Below are positions 34,520 to 42,549 of a stretch of DNA of 64,000 nucleotides, one piece after another; position 1 is the stretch's first letter, and each line of letters begins with the position of its first letter. The translations under genes and the position numbers were made by a program. This stretch comes from Streptosporangium lutulentum. Lineage in GTDB: Bacteria > Actinomycetota > Actinomycetes > Streptosporangiales > Streptosporangiaceae. Under the pieces are notes generated by a model. That model made no database searches. It had not been told where the DNA came from and saw only the letters and a list, made by a program, of their open reading frames with translations. The stretch lies in NCBI RefSeq assembly GCF_030811455.1, contig NZ_JAUSQU010000001.1:1178001-1242000 (forward strand), in the 5' to 3' direction.

Positions 34520-35110
34520 TCATCCGGCGCGCAGCGCCTCCAGCATCCGGGACAGGGCGGCCCGGGCGTCGTCCAGGTCCCCGGGGTTCGCCGATCCCGC
34601 CAGCCACAGTGCCGCCTCGTTCATCGCGCCCGACAGCAGGTGGGTCAGCGGCGCGACCGGCTGCGGGGCGATCGTCCCCTCCTCGATCAGGGCGGTGAGC
34701 GCCTCGGCCAGGTGGCGGGCCGAGGCGGCCTCGTCCAGCGCGCGCCACTCGTTCCAGCCCAGTACGGCGGGGCCGTCGACGAGCATGATCTGCTGGACGT
34801 CCGGGTCGGTGCCGGCGGTGAGGAACGCCTGGCAGCCGGCGGTGAACCGCGTCCACGAATCGTCGTGGGCATCGGCGGTCGCGGCCACCGTCCGGGCGAC
34901 CTGCTGCTGCACCTCCTCCAGCACGGCGCGGAACAGGGCCGCCTTGCTCTCGAAGTGGTGGTAGAGAGCGCCCTTGGTGACCCCCGCGGCGCGGACGATC
35001 TCCGACAGGCCCACCGCGCCGTAGCCCAGGCTCGCGAACAGGCGCCTGCCCTCGCGCAGGAGGGCCTGCCGGGTCTGCTCCCTCTGCCGGGCCCTGCCGT
35101 CCTTCGGCAT
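34520..35110 (-). CDS. TetR-family regulator (partner of VOC gene)
   Basis: The protein has 196 residues from the ATG at 35110, chosen because GGGAG precedes it closely. The upstream ATG at 35131 lies inside an operator and lacks a ribosome site. The helix-turn-helix is LSEIVRAAGVTKGALYHHFE. The C-terminal domain has the usual helical layout (QIMLVDGPAVLGWNEWRALD). It is divergent from a VOC-family gene, and the 78-base gap holds two 23-bp operator-like palindromes, so it should repress both genes. Confidence 0.92.
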   Translation of the reverse strand: MPKDGRARQREQTRQALLREGRRLFASLGYGAVGLSEIVRAAGVTKGALYHHFESKAALFRAVLEEVQQQVARTVAATADAHDDSWTRFTAGCQAFLTAGTDPDVQQIMLVDGPAVLGWNEWRALDEAASARHLAEALTALIEEGTIAPQPVAPLTHLLSGAMNEAALWLAGSANPGDLDDARAALSRMLEALRAG

Positions 35111-35124
35111 CGTGCTCCCGTCCT

Positions 35125-35147
35125 TTGACATACCGGTGGTACGTCAA
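35125..35147. promoter_or_regulatory. TetR operator site 1 (imperfect)
   Basis: This is a 23-bp dyad with half-site TTGACATACCG, one central base, and TGGTACGTCAA, two mismatches from perfect symmetry. It matches the consensus of site 2 and lies 32 bp from it centre to centre, about three helical turns. Confidence 0.65.
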
Positions 35148-35156
35148 TACATTACC

Positions 35157-35179
35157 TTCACATACCGACGGTATGTGAA
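35157..35179. promoter_or_regulatory. TetR operator site 2 (perfect palindrome)
   Basis: TTCACATACCG and CGGTATGTGAA are perfect complements around a single A. The site ends right at the ribosome site of the VOC gene. The CATACCG-n-CGGTATG core is a pattern known for TetR/AcrR regulators. Confidence 0.8.
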
Positions 35180-35188
35180 GGAGTTCGC

Positions 35189-35605
35189 ATGAAACTGACC
35201 AGCTTCTATCCGGTTGTCTGCACCTCAAAGCTTCAGGAGTCCCGAGACTTCTACACCGGGCTGCTGGGGTTCGAGCCGACGTTCGAGGCCGACTGGTACG
35301 TGAGCCTGCGGCGGCCGGGGACGCCGCAGTACGAGCTCGCCCTGCTCGACTACAGCCACCCGACGCTGCCCGAGGCGTACCGCACTCCCGTGCGGGGACT
35401 GCTGCTCAACCTCGAGGTGGAGGACGTGGACGCGGAGTGGGAGCGGCTCGTCGTCCGCGAGGGGCTGCGGGCCGAACTGGAGCTGCGCAGCGAGGACTTC
35501 GGGCAGCGGCACTTCATCGTGGCCGATCCCAACGGGGTCCTGATCGACGTGATCACACCCATCGAGCCCACCTCGGCGTACGCCGAGCAGTACGTCAATC
35601 CCTGA
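35189..35605 (+). CDS. VOC (glyoxalase/bleomycin-resistance) family protein
   Basis: The protein has 138 residues in two beta-alpha-beta-beta-beta modules: [20 protein letters not shown] opens the first, and [18 protein letters not shown] closes the second. The classical metal ligands are only partly visible (HFIV histidine; glutamate replaced near the end), so a binding or resistance role is as likely as catalysis. GGAG lies just before the ATG. Expression is probably controlled by the divergent TetR protein. Confidence 0.88.
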   Translation: MKLTSFYPVVCTSKLQESRDFYTGLLGFEPTFEADWYVSLRRPGTPQYELALLDYSHPTLPEAYRTPVRGLLLNLEVEDVDAEWERLVVREGLRAELELRSEDFGQRHFIVADPNGVLIDVITPIEPTSAYAEQYVNP

Positions 35606-35619
35606 CGCCCGGCCCCGCC

Positions 35620-35656
35620 CCGGTCACCTCCGTGCCGGGAACGCGGAGGTGACCGG
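35620..35656. terminator. Bidirectional hairpin terminator
   Basis: Perfect 13-bp arms (CCGGTCACCTCCG and its complement) enclose an 11-base loop between the convergent VOC and oxidoreductase genes. Confidence 0.8.
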
Positions 35657-35664
35657 CGCCCCGA

Positions 35665-36636
35665 TCACCTCGTAGGGGAGGAGACCCGCAGGACGAGCTT
35701 TCCCCTGGTGCGGCCCTCGGCGAGCCGTTCGTGGGCCTTGGCGGCCTCCTCAAGCGGGAGCACCTCCTCGACCCCGACGGCGAGCCGCCCGTCGTCGACC
35801 ATCCGGGCGAGGTGGGTCAGCGCGGCGCCGTCGGGCTCCACCAGGAAGGGCTCGGCGCGAAGGCCCCGGGCCTCGGCGTCGCGCAGCAGGTCGGGGGAGG
35901 CGCCGGAGGGCACCGGGACGAGCAGCCCACCGGGGCGGAGGACGTCGAGGGAGCGGGTGCTCGTCGCGTCGTGCCCGTCGCCCACCAGGTCGATGACCAC
36001 GTCCACGTCGCGCACCGCGTCCTCGAAGCGGGTGGTGGTGTAGTCGACGAGCTCGTCGGCCCCCAGTTCGCGCAGCCAGGCGTGCTTGGCGGCGCGGGCG
36101 GTGCCGATCACGTGCGCGCCGAGGTGCTTGGCCAGCTGGACGGCGAAGTGCCCGACGCCGCCCGCGGCGGCGTGGATGAGGACGCGCTGGCCGGGCTGGA
36201 CGTCCGCGGCGTCCACCAGGCTCTGCCAGGCGGTCAGCACGGCCAGCGGCATGGCGGCGGCCTCGTCGTGTCCCAGGGAGCGCGGCTTGCGGGCGAACTG
36301 CCGGGAGGGGGCGGTCACGAACTCGGCGTAGGCACCGGCCTGCCGGGGGAACCACGGCATGCCGTACACCTCGTCTCCCGCCTTGAGGGTGTGCACCCCG
36401 AAACCGACCTCCTCGACGACGCCGGAGACGTCCCAGCCGAGGATGAAGGGCGGATCCCCCAGAACCCCGGCCATGCCCGAGCCCGACCTGGTCTTGACGT
36501 CCACCGGGTTCACTCCCGCGGAGACGACTCGTACCAGCACCTCGGTGGGCAGCGGCTCCGGGCGCTCGACCTGGACCAGGCGAAGCACCTCCGGCCCGCC
36601 GAAGGTGTCCTGGCTGATCGCACGCATGAGGGTCAC
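35665..36636 (-). CDS. NADP-dependent quinone-oxidoreductase-like MDR protein
   Basis: The protein has 323 residues of the zinc-independent medium-chain dehydrogenase type. Visible are SAGVNPVDVKTRSGSG, GWDVSGVVEEVG, the cofactor loop VLIHAAAGGVGHFAVQLAKH and the closing RTRGKLVLRV. No structural-zinc cysteines are present. The GTG at 36636 has AAGGAG upstream; an ATG three codons later is possible. It probably reduces quinones or enones with NADPH. It is monocistronic. Confidence 0.9.
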   Translation of the reverse strand: MTLMRAISQDTFGGPEVLRLVQVERPEPLPTEVLVRVVSAGVNPVDVKTRSGSGMAGVLGDPPFILGWDVSGVVEEVGFGVHTLKAGDEVYGMPWFPRQAGAYAEFVTAPSRQFARKPRSLGHDEAAAMPLAVLTAWQSLVDAADVQPGQRVLIHAAAGGVGHFAVQLAKHLGAHVIGTARAAKHAWLRELGADELVDYTTTRFEDAVRDVDVVIDLVGDGHDATSTRSLDVLRPGGLLVPVPSGASPDLLRDAEARGLRAEPFLVEPDGAALTHLARMVDDGRLAVGVEEVLPLEEAAKAHERLAEGRTRGKLVLRVSSPTR

Positions 36637-36786
36637 GAGATCTCTCCTTGGAAGCGGCCGGTCGCGGATCGACGACACCGATGACGCTATCTTTCACCAC
36701 CCGGTGGAAGCCGGATCCCGGGGTCGTGGGTGAGTCGGCCCGGACCTCGGTGCCGGAGTGGCCGGGCGGGGTGGGATTCTGGTGCG

Positions 36787-37428
36787 ATGAGTGAGTCGAG
36801 GAGCCGCTGGGCGGACATCGCGGGAGACGACGCGGGGGAGCGGTACGCGGCGCGGTTCGCCGAGCTCGCCGAGTCGGGGGCGGACATGCACGGCGAGGCG
36901 CGGCTGTGCGCGGAGCTGCTGCCGCCGGGCGCGCGGGTGCTGGACGCCGGGTGCGGCACCGGGCGGGTGGCGATCCGGCTGGCCGAGCTGGGATACGACT
37001 GCGTGGGCGTCGATCTCGACGAGTCCATGCTGGAGGTCGCCAGGCGGGCCGCGCCGGATCTGACCTGGATCCTGGCCGACCTGAGTGACCTGTCCGCCCT
37101 GGTGGGCGCCGGCTCCTTCGACATGGTCGTCGCCGCGGGCAATGTCATCCCCCTGCTCGCCCCGGAGACCGAGGCGCGGGCCGTCGCCGGGCTCGCGGCG
37201 CTGCTGCGGCCGGGCGGACTGCTGGTGAGCGGGTTCGGGCTGGACGCGGCGCACCTTCCGCTCGCCTCCGCCACGGTCGCGCTGGCGGACTACGACGCCT
37301 GGTGCCGGGCGTCCGGGCTGGCCCTGGAGCGACGCCTGGCGACCTGGGACGGCGCCGCCTACGACGGCGGCGGTTACGCGGTCAGCGTTCATCGCCGTAC
37401 CCCGGGCGGACAGGCCATCGGAGAGTAG
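36787..37428 (+). CDS. Class I SAM-dependent methyltransferase
   Basis: The protein has 213 residues. Motif I is ARVLDAGCGTGRVAIRLAEL, the acidic motif II is CVGVDLDESMLEVARR, and later motifs are SFDMVVAAGNVIPLL and LLRPGGLLVSGF. The ATG at 36787 starts the product as MSESRSRWADIAGDDAGE. It ends 12 bases before the Ppx gene, so the two may share a transcript. The substrate is unknown. Confidence 0.88.
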   Translation: MSESRSRWADIAGDDAGERYAARFAELAESGADMHGEARLCAELLPPGARVLDAGCGTGRVAIRLAELGYDCVGVDLDESMLEVARRAAPDLTWILADLSDLSALVGAGSFDMVVAAGNVIPLLAPETEARAVAGLAALLRPGGLLVSGFGLDAAHLPLASATVALADYDAWCRASGLALERRLATWDGAAYDGGGYAVSVHRRTPGGQAIGE

Positions 37429-37440
37429 TAACTTCATCCC

Positions 37441-38373
37441 ATGCGACTGGGCGTTCTCGACATTGGTTCAAACACGGTTCATCTGCTGGTGATGGACGCG
37501 CATCGTGGGGCTCGGCCGCTGCCCGCGTACTCGCACAAGGTCGACCTGCGGCTCGCCGAGCACATGGAGGACGGCAACCGCCTCTCCGAGCGGGGGGCGA
37601 CGCGGTTGCGGGAGTTCGTCGAGGAGGCGCTGCGGCTCGCCGAGGACAAGGGCGTCGAGGATCTCATGGCCTTCGCGACCTCGGCGGTCCGGGAGGCCGT
37701 CAACGGCGAGGAGGTGCTCGCGCAGATCAAGGCCGACACGCAGGTGGACATCCAGGTCCTGTCGGGCCAGGACGAGGCGAGGCTGACGTTCCTGGCCGTG
37801 CGGAGATGGTTCGGGTGGTCGTCCGGGCGGCTGCTGGTGCTGGACATCGGCGGGGGGTCGCTGGAGATCGCGTCGGGGATGGACGAGCAGCCCGACGTGG
37901 CGGTGTCGTTGCCGCTGGGGGCCGGCCGGCTCACCCGCGACTGTTTCAGCGCCGACCCGCCCCCGGCCGACGAGGCGCGGGCGCTGCGCAGGCACGTGCG
38001 GGCGGAGATCGCCCGCTCGGTGGGGAACGTGGCGCGGTACGGCCAGGCCGATCACGCGGTGGCGACGTCGAAGACGTTCAGGCAGCTCGCGAGGATCGCC
38101 GGGGCAGCCCCCTCGCATGAGGGGCCGTACGTCCGCCGGGTGCTCAGGCACGCCGATCTGATCGGATGGACCGACCGGCTGGCCAAGATGGGGGTGCGGG
38201 AGCGGGCGGGGCTGCCCGGAGTGTCGGAGGGACGGGCGCCGCAGCTGCCGGCCGGAGCGATAGTCGCCGACGCCACGATGGACCTGTTCGGGGTCGCACA
38301 GCTGGAGGTGTGCCCGTGGGCGCTGCGGGAGGGCGTCATCCTGCGGCGGCTGGACGCGATGCCCGAGAACTGA
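37441..38373 (+). CDS. ppx: Exopolyphosphatase/GppA-family phosphatase
   Basis: The protein has 310 residues of the ASKHA-fold Ppx/GppA core. The phosphate-1 loop is [15 protein letters not shown], the EAR segment is [14 protein letters not shown], and the phosphate-2 loop is [15 protein letters not shown]. It lacks the C-terminal HD extension, as in the short actinobacterial Ppx1 type. It hydrolyses polyphosphate or pppGpp terminal phosphate. The ATG is at 37441. Confidence 0.9.
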   Translation: MRLGVLDIGSNTVHLLVMDAHRGARPLPAYSHKVDLRLAEHMEDGNRLSERGATRLREFVEEALRLAEDKGVEDLMAFATSAVREAVNGEEVLAQIKADTQVDIQVLSGQDEARLTFLAVRRWFGWSSGRLLVLDIGGGSLEIASGMDEQPDVAVSLPLGAGRLTRDCFSADPPPADEARALRRHVRAEIARSVGNVARYGQADHAVATSKTFRQLARIAGAAPSHEGPYVRRVLRHADLIGWTDRLAKMGVRERAGLPGVSEGRAPQLPAGAIVADATMDLFGVAQLEVCPWALREGVILRRLDAMPEN

Positions 38374-38444
38374 TGGCCGTTCGAGAAATCGACCGATATA
38401 TATAAGTTGAATAACGCCTTAAACGGGCAAACAGCACTTAAATA

Positions 38445-38471
38445 CCTTATGTCTGAAATGTTCCTTATGTC
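38445..38471. repeat. 18-bp-spaced direct repeat upstream of DUF1206 gene
   Basis: CCTTATGTC occurs at 38445 and 38463, each followed by a GAAA-containing tail. The spacing of 18 bp places both copies at nearly the same helix face after two turns. It could be an activator site for the downstream membrane protein gene. Confidence 0.4.
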
Positions 38472-38608
38472 GGAAAGTTGTCCAGGGTTCGAAAGCCGGA
38501 CGATGCCCCGGAACGAGGCGGCATGGGAAGAGCGGCCATCGCCCGCGCACCGGGCGATGACGGCGCACCGAGGTTTACCTGCCCATTAGGCGGTAAGAGC
38601 GCATTGTT

Positions 38609-39421
38609 ATGAACAGCGCTCAGGTGGAAGGCGCCGCGCGCAGAGCGGCGAACAGTCAGACATTGGACAGGCTTGCCAGACTCGGCATGGGGTGCCGCGG
38701 TGTCCTCTACGGGCTGATCGGGTTCCTGGCCCTGCAGATCGCCTTCGGCGGCGGGAGCGGCGGCAAGGAGGCCGACAAGACCGGCGCGATCGAGATGGTG
38801 GCCGAGCAGCCGTTCGGCACCGTGCTGCTCTGGCTGATGGTCGTCGGCTTCATCGCGCTGACCCTCTGGCAGTTGTCGGAGGCGATCATCGGCCGAGGTC
38901 AGACCAAGGACAGGGTCGAGTCGGCGTCACGCGCGGTGGTCTACGGGCTGATCGTGGCCGCGCTGCTCGGCATGCTGCTGAGCGGCGACTCGGGCGGCTC
39001 GACCGACGAGCAGTCGAAGGACCTCACCGGCAAGCTCATGGACCTGCCCGCCGGGCAGTTCCTCGTGGGCCTGATCGGGCTCGGGCTGATCGCCCTGGGG
39101 GCCTACTGGATTCACAAGGGCTGGAAGAAGAAGTTCCTCCAGGACCTGCGCACCGGTGAGATGCCGCCGAAGGCGCGTCAGCTCGCCGAGAAGCTGGGCA
39201 TGGCCGGTTACCTCGCCCGCGGTGTGATCGCCGCGGTCGCCGGTGTCTTCGTCGTCCAGGCGGCGATCACCTACGACCCCGACAAGGCCAAGGGCATCGA
39301 CTCGACACTGCGCTCGCTGGCCGACACCCCGGCCGGGCCGTGGCTGCTCGGGGTCGTCGCGATCGGCCTGCTGCTGTTCGCGGTCTACTGTTTCTTCGAG
39401 GCCCGCTGGCACCGGGTTTGA
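38609..39421 (+). CDS. DUF1206 membrane protein
   Basis: The protein has 270 residues and three copies of a two-helix DUF1206 unit (about 20-95, 100-180 and 195-270). Each copy has a G-x-x-x-RG-x-x-YG-like opening, for example RLGMGCRGVLYGLIGFLALQ and MAGYLARGVIAAVAGVFVVQ. Its function is unknown in the family. The stop TGA coincides with TTGACATCC, the right-end motif of the adjacent TnpB element, so the insertion may have supplied the stop codon (inference). Confidence 0.88.
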   Translation: MNSAQVEGAARRAANSQTLDRLARLGMGCRGVLYGLIGFLALQIAFGGGSGGKEADKTGAIEMVAEQPFGTVLLWLMVVGFIALTLWQLSEAIIGRGQTKDRVESASRAVVYGLIVAALLGMLLSGDSGGSTDEQSKDLTGKLMDLPAGQFLVGLIGLGLIALGAYWIHKGWKKKFLQDLRTGEMPPKARQLAEKLGMAGYLARGVIAAVAGVFVVQAAITYDPDKAKGIDSTLRSLADTPAGPWLLGVVAIGLLLFAVYCFFEARWHRV

Positions 39422-39423
39422 CA

Positions 39424-39580
39424 TCCTCCTCTGCCTTTCAGGCAGAGGATTCCAACGGCACCTACCCCACCAGGAGAAGGTCGCGTTGAGGTTCGCGGTT
39501 CACCGGCCCGCCCAACGGCGGGCCTCCCCGCGCAGCCACCGCGTGCCCCGCGGCGGTATCTCGGAGGTTCTTCGCCGCGT
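39424..39580 (-). ncRNA. Predicted omega (reRNA) at tnpB 3' end
   Basis: TnpB proteins use a guide RNA transcribed from the 3' end of tnpB through the right end of the element. Here that span holds the GGCGGGCC-type hairpin within the gene end and the terminal hairpin at 39427-39449. The guide would then read into the last codons of the DUF1206 gene. The position is inferred from the family. Confidence 0.35.
39427..39449. repeat. IS right-end hairpin
   Basis: TCCTCTGCC and GGCAGAGGA are perfect 9-bp arms with a TTTCA loop, six bases after the DUF1206 stop. It is the recognition hairpin typical of IS200/IS605 ends and may also terminate the upstream gene's transcript. Confidence 0.75.
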
Positions 39581-40700
39581 TGACGTCGGCGTGGTCCCGA
39601 TGCCCGCACGCCACGCACGAGAAGAGCGCTTGGCTCTTGCGACTCTCCCGGGCGAGGTGCTTGCAGGCGTTACAGGTCTGCGACGTATACCGCGGATCAA
39701 TCTTCCACAGGCGGCCCGGGGCCTTGTGCTCCAGCCGGGTCGCCAGATGGCCCCAGCCGTTGGCCAGAATGCCCCGGTTCAATCCCGCCTTCTGGCGCAC
39801 GTTCCGGCCCGGCGCCGTGATGCTGCCTTTCGCCGACCGGGTCATCGCGGAGATCTTCAGGTCCTCGATGCCGATCACGTCGAAGCGGCGGGCCAGATCG
39901 GTGCTGGTCTGCTCCACCCACTCCTTGCGCCGATCACCCTCCCGGGCCTTCAACCGGGCGATGGCGGCCTTGACCTTGGCGCGGCGCTTGGACCCGGGCT
40001 TGGCCCTTGCCAGGGCGCGCTGCAACCGCAGCAGCCGCTTCTTCTGCCCTGGACTTAAGGTGGGAACGGTCAGCGGCTCACCGGTGGACAACGCGGCCGA
40101 CACCACGACGCCCCGATCCACGCCGACGGCCGCACCGGTCCCCGGGGCGGGAATCGGCTCAGGGATGATCGCGAACGCCACGTGCCAGCGGCCCGCCGCA
40201 TCCCGGGTGACGCGAAACGACTTGGCTTCCCCCATGGGGCGGGACCAGCGGAACCGTACCCATCCCACTTTGGGGATGCGCACCTGGCCGACTTTGCGCG
40301 ACAGGCGGCGCACGTCACCTGGTTTGACCGCGACGATCCGAAACCCCTCGCTTCGACCGCGCCGACGCCACCTCGGCCGCCGGTGGGTTTGGCCGAAGAA
40401 GTTCGCCATGGCCTGGTGGAAGTCCTTCAGCGCCTGCTGCTGAACGATGATCGACCCGGCCGCCAGCCACTCGCAGGCGGCGCGGGCCTCGGTGAGTTGG
40501 CGGCACTGCTCGGCGAATCTGGGCGTCGGCGCGCGTCCGGGCCGCCAGTGGGCGTGCTGTTCCACGGCCAGGTTCCACACATACCGGGCGTGCCCGCAGT
40601 GCTCCAGCAGCGCCGCCTGCTGGGCGGGTGAGGGGTGCAGCCGGTAGCGGGACACATCGAGCAACCTACCGATTCCCACCGACAGAAATCGGGAGACCAC
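39462..40700 (-). CDS. tnpB: TnpB RNA-guided nuclease (IS605 OrfB)
   Basis: The protein has 412 residues. The RuvC-like catalytic residues are all present: Asp195 (AVGVDRGV), Glu279 (VIGIEDLKI) and Asp372 (DHADVNAAKNL). The zinc ribbon CNACKHLARESRKSQALFSC is intact (C343, C346, C362, C365). The N-terminal helix-turn-helix starts SRYRLHPSPAQQAALLEHCG. A GTG at 40655 (VSRYRLH) is the more family-like start; the listed GTG at 40700 is the longest. TnpB uses an RNA from the element's right end to cut DNA next to a target motif. This copy looks active. Confidence 0.95.
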   Translation of the reverse strand: MVSRFLSVGIGRLLDVSRYRLHPSPAQQAALLEHCGHARYVWNLAVEQHAHWRPGRAPTPRFAEQCRQLTEARAACEWLAAGSIIVQQQALKDFHQAMANFFGQTHRRPRWRRRGRSEGFRIVAVKPGDVRRLSRKVGQVRIPKVGWVRFRWSRPMGEAKSFRVTRDAAGRWHVAFAIIPEPIPAPGTGAAVGVDRGVVVSAALSTGEPLTVPTLSPGQKKRLLRLQRALARAKPGSKRRAKVKAAIARLKAREGDRRKEWVEQTSTDLARRFDVIGIEDLKISAMTRSAKGSITAPGRNVRQKAGLNRGILANGWGHLATRLEHKAPGRLWKIDPRYTSQTCNACKHLARESRKSQALFSCVACGHRDHADVNAAKNLRDTAAGHAVAARGGPPLGGPVNREPQRDLLLVG

Positions 40701-40934
40701 TATGGGTGACCGTTCTGCGTTTCCTTCCCGCCTTGAAGGACGGGACCTCCACGCTGCAGGTGCTCAGTGACAGGTGTGACCGCATGGGGCGACAGGTGCG
40801 AGCACGCAGGTGAAGGCCCTTCTGGCAAGCTCGACCTGTCTATCCGGTAAGTGATCGAACTCCTACTTTTCTGAGACATCTACCTTCTGGGGCTCCGCGT
40901 CTTCCAAAGGCGTGAACAGTATCGGAGGGGACGT

Positions 40935-41372
40935 ATGGACTCGTCGGAGTATGACGGAAGCGAATGGGTTATCCGCTTGGAGGGTTCCCCCGACCAGGTG
41001 GCGAGGGCCCGCCGCCTGGTCTCGATGTCCCTGGGGCGGGATCACCCTCTTCATGACGACTGTGTCCTGCTCACCAGCGAGATCGCCACGAACGCGGTGA
41101 TCCACTCCCGGTCGGGGGACGGCGGGGCGTTCACCGTCACGGTCGCCTACTCGGCTGAGGGGGTGCGGGTCTGCGTCCAGGACGAGGGCTCGTCGGCCGC
41201 CCCCTGCGTGTGCCGCGAGTCGGCCGACGGGACGGGGGGCCGCGGCCTGCCCCTGCTGGAGGCGCTGGCGCATCGCTGGGGCCTGGTCAGGGAGGCGGGC
41301 TCCAACAAGGTCTGGTTCGAGCTCGTGATGGAGCTGGCCACCGTACGCAAGACGCTGGCCGGCGTCGGTTGA
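40935..41372 (+). CDS. RsbW-like ATP-binding protein (anti-sigma/regulatory kinase fold)
   Basis: The protein has 145 residues. HATPase_c_2 motifs are visible: N-box LLTSEIATNAVIHSRSG, G1 VCVQDEGSS, and G2 TGGRGLPLLEALAHRWG. Such stand-alone GHKL proteins act as anti-sigma factors or partner-switching kinases, and Streptomyces-type genomes carry dozens. GGAGGGG lies seven bases before the ATG. No sigma factor or anti-anti-sigma gene is adjacent, so the target is unknown. Confidence 0.9.
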   Translation: MDSSEYDGSEWVIRLEGSPDQVARARRLVSMSLGRDHPLHDDCVLLTSEIATNAVIHSRSGDGGAFTVTVAYSAEGVRVCVQDEGSSAAPCVCRESADGTGGRGLPLLEALAHRWGLVREAGSNKVWFELVMELATVRKTLAGVG

Positions 41373-41454
41373 ACACCGTCCGCTCCGGCTCGTCGTTCGC
41401 CGGCCGGCCGAACCCGCCGGGCACCGGCCGCCGGACCTCGGACGAGCGACCGGA

Positions 41455-42432
41455 TCAGATGAGCAGCCGGCACAGACCTTCGGCGAGGGCCTTGGTGGTG
41501 AGCCGGGTCCGGCTCTCGCAGCCGAGCTTGGCGAAGATGTGCTCCAGGTGCGTGGTGACCGTACGGACGCTCAGCACCAGTGCCGCCGCGATCTGCGGGT
41601 TGGAGTCGCCGAGCGCGACATGGGTGATCACATCGATCTCCCTGGTGGTCAGCTCGTACGGCAGGGCGCACGGGCGTTCGGCGATCACCGCGCCCTGGAG
41701 GGCGCCGTGCGGTCCCACGCCGGCGCGCAGCAGCCGCACCTCGTGCCACAGTCCGGTCCCGTCCTGCCAGAGCCCGCGCCGGTTGAGCTCGCGGGAGTCG
41801 ATGAACTCCCTGGCCAGCTCCGCCATGGCCGGCTCGGTGGCGACGGCCTCCGAGGGCTGGACGCCTGCGATGTCCCTGCGGGTGCCGCCGCGGTCGAAGG
41901 CCACCACGCGGAACCCCGGCGGCAGGCCGCCGGGGTCGATCAGGCAGCGGCTCAGGTCGGTGACGTGGGCCAGGGTGGGAGAGACCGCGCTGATCAGCGT
42001 GCCCGCCTGGCCCGCGAAGGCCTCGGGGTCGCGGGCGTTCAGATGGAGCAGGCCGGTGTAGCGGCCCTCGGCCAGGAACAGGGGAGTGGTCAGCCCGGCC
42101 CGCCAGCCGTACGGCTCCAGATGGCGCCGGAAGTAGAGCTCGGTGCCGGGAGTGCCCATGACCAGCGGCTCACGCGTGTCCATGGCCCGGCGATAGGGGT
42201 CGAGCCGGACGTACTCCTCGGCGGCGTCCCCGTCGACCCGTGCGTAGCCGTCCGAGAGCAGGCTGCGGTGCCGCTCGGTCGCCGGGTCGTAGGCGACGAA
42301 CTCGTAGGCCTCCAACGCGATGATCTCGCGTAACGCGCGCATCGCGCCGTGCGTGCCACTACGCCCGGCGATGTGAAAACCCACCTCGGTGAACGCGTGG
42401 AGGTGGCGCGGGCTCAGGGTGATCTGGTCCAT
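41455..42432 (-). CDS. LuxR-family regulator with N-terminal GAF-like domain
   Basis: The protein has 325 residues. The sensing part (about 1-250) is GAF/PAS-like (GHFMHLN-type core TGLLHLNARDPEAFAG). The C-terminal LuxR domain reads ELTTREIDVITHVALGDSNP and then SVRTVTTHLEHIFAKLG. The ATG at 42432 has GAGGAG upstream and is preferred to the one at 42444. It is divergent from the Opp-type binding-protein gene by about 120 bases and may regulate it (inference). Confidence 0.9.
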   Translation of the reverse strand: MDQITLSPRHLHAFTEVGFHIAGRSGTHGAMRALREIIALEAYEFVAYDPATERHRSLLSDGYARVDGDAAEEYVRLDPYRRAMDTREPLVMGTPGTELYFRRHLEPYGWRAGLTTPLFLAEGRYTGLLHLNARDPEAFAGQAGTLISAVSPTLAHVTDLSRCLIDPGGLPPGFRVVAFDRGGTRRDIAGVQPSEAVATEPAMAELAREFIDSRELNRRGLWQDGTGLWHEVRLLRAGVGPHGALQGAVIAERPCALPYELTTREIDVITHVALGDSNPQIAAALVLSVRTVTTHLEHIFAKLGCESRTRLTTKALAEGLCRLLI

Positions 42433-42549
42433 GGACTCCTCCATGACCAGCGTGCCGCAAACCTTCGGCGGAGGGAATACGTAAACTCTCCGATGTCACG
42501 GGTTATCGGCATCTTTACCCTCTCCGGCAACACCCCCCGGGAGGAACAC

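Larger units (their letters stand above)
39418..40765 (-). mobile_element. IS605-family element carrying only tnpB (ends approximate)
   Basis: The element has a tnpB gene and no tnpA. At its right end the hairpin TCCTCTGCC-loop-GGCAGAGGA precedes TTGACATCC (plus strand), the terminal pattern familiar from IS605-type right ends. At the other side, near 40725-40755, an imperfect hairpin around TTCCCGCCTTGAAGGACGGG fits a left end. The exact boundaries need comparison with an empty site. Without tnpA it would move only with help. Confidence 0.65.

Noticed and set aside
38480..38510. GGTTCGAA motif considered as a tRNA T-arm
   Set aside because: Flanking bases do not pair into a T stem and no acceptor, D or anticodon arms can be drawn.
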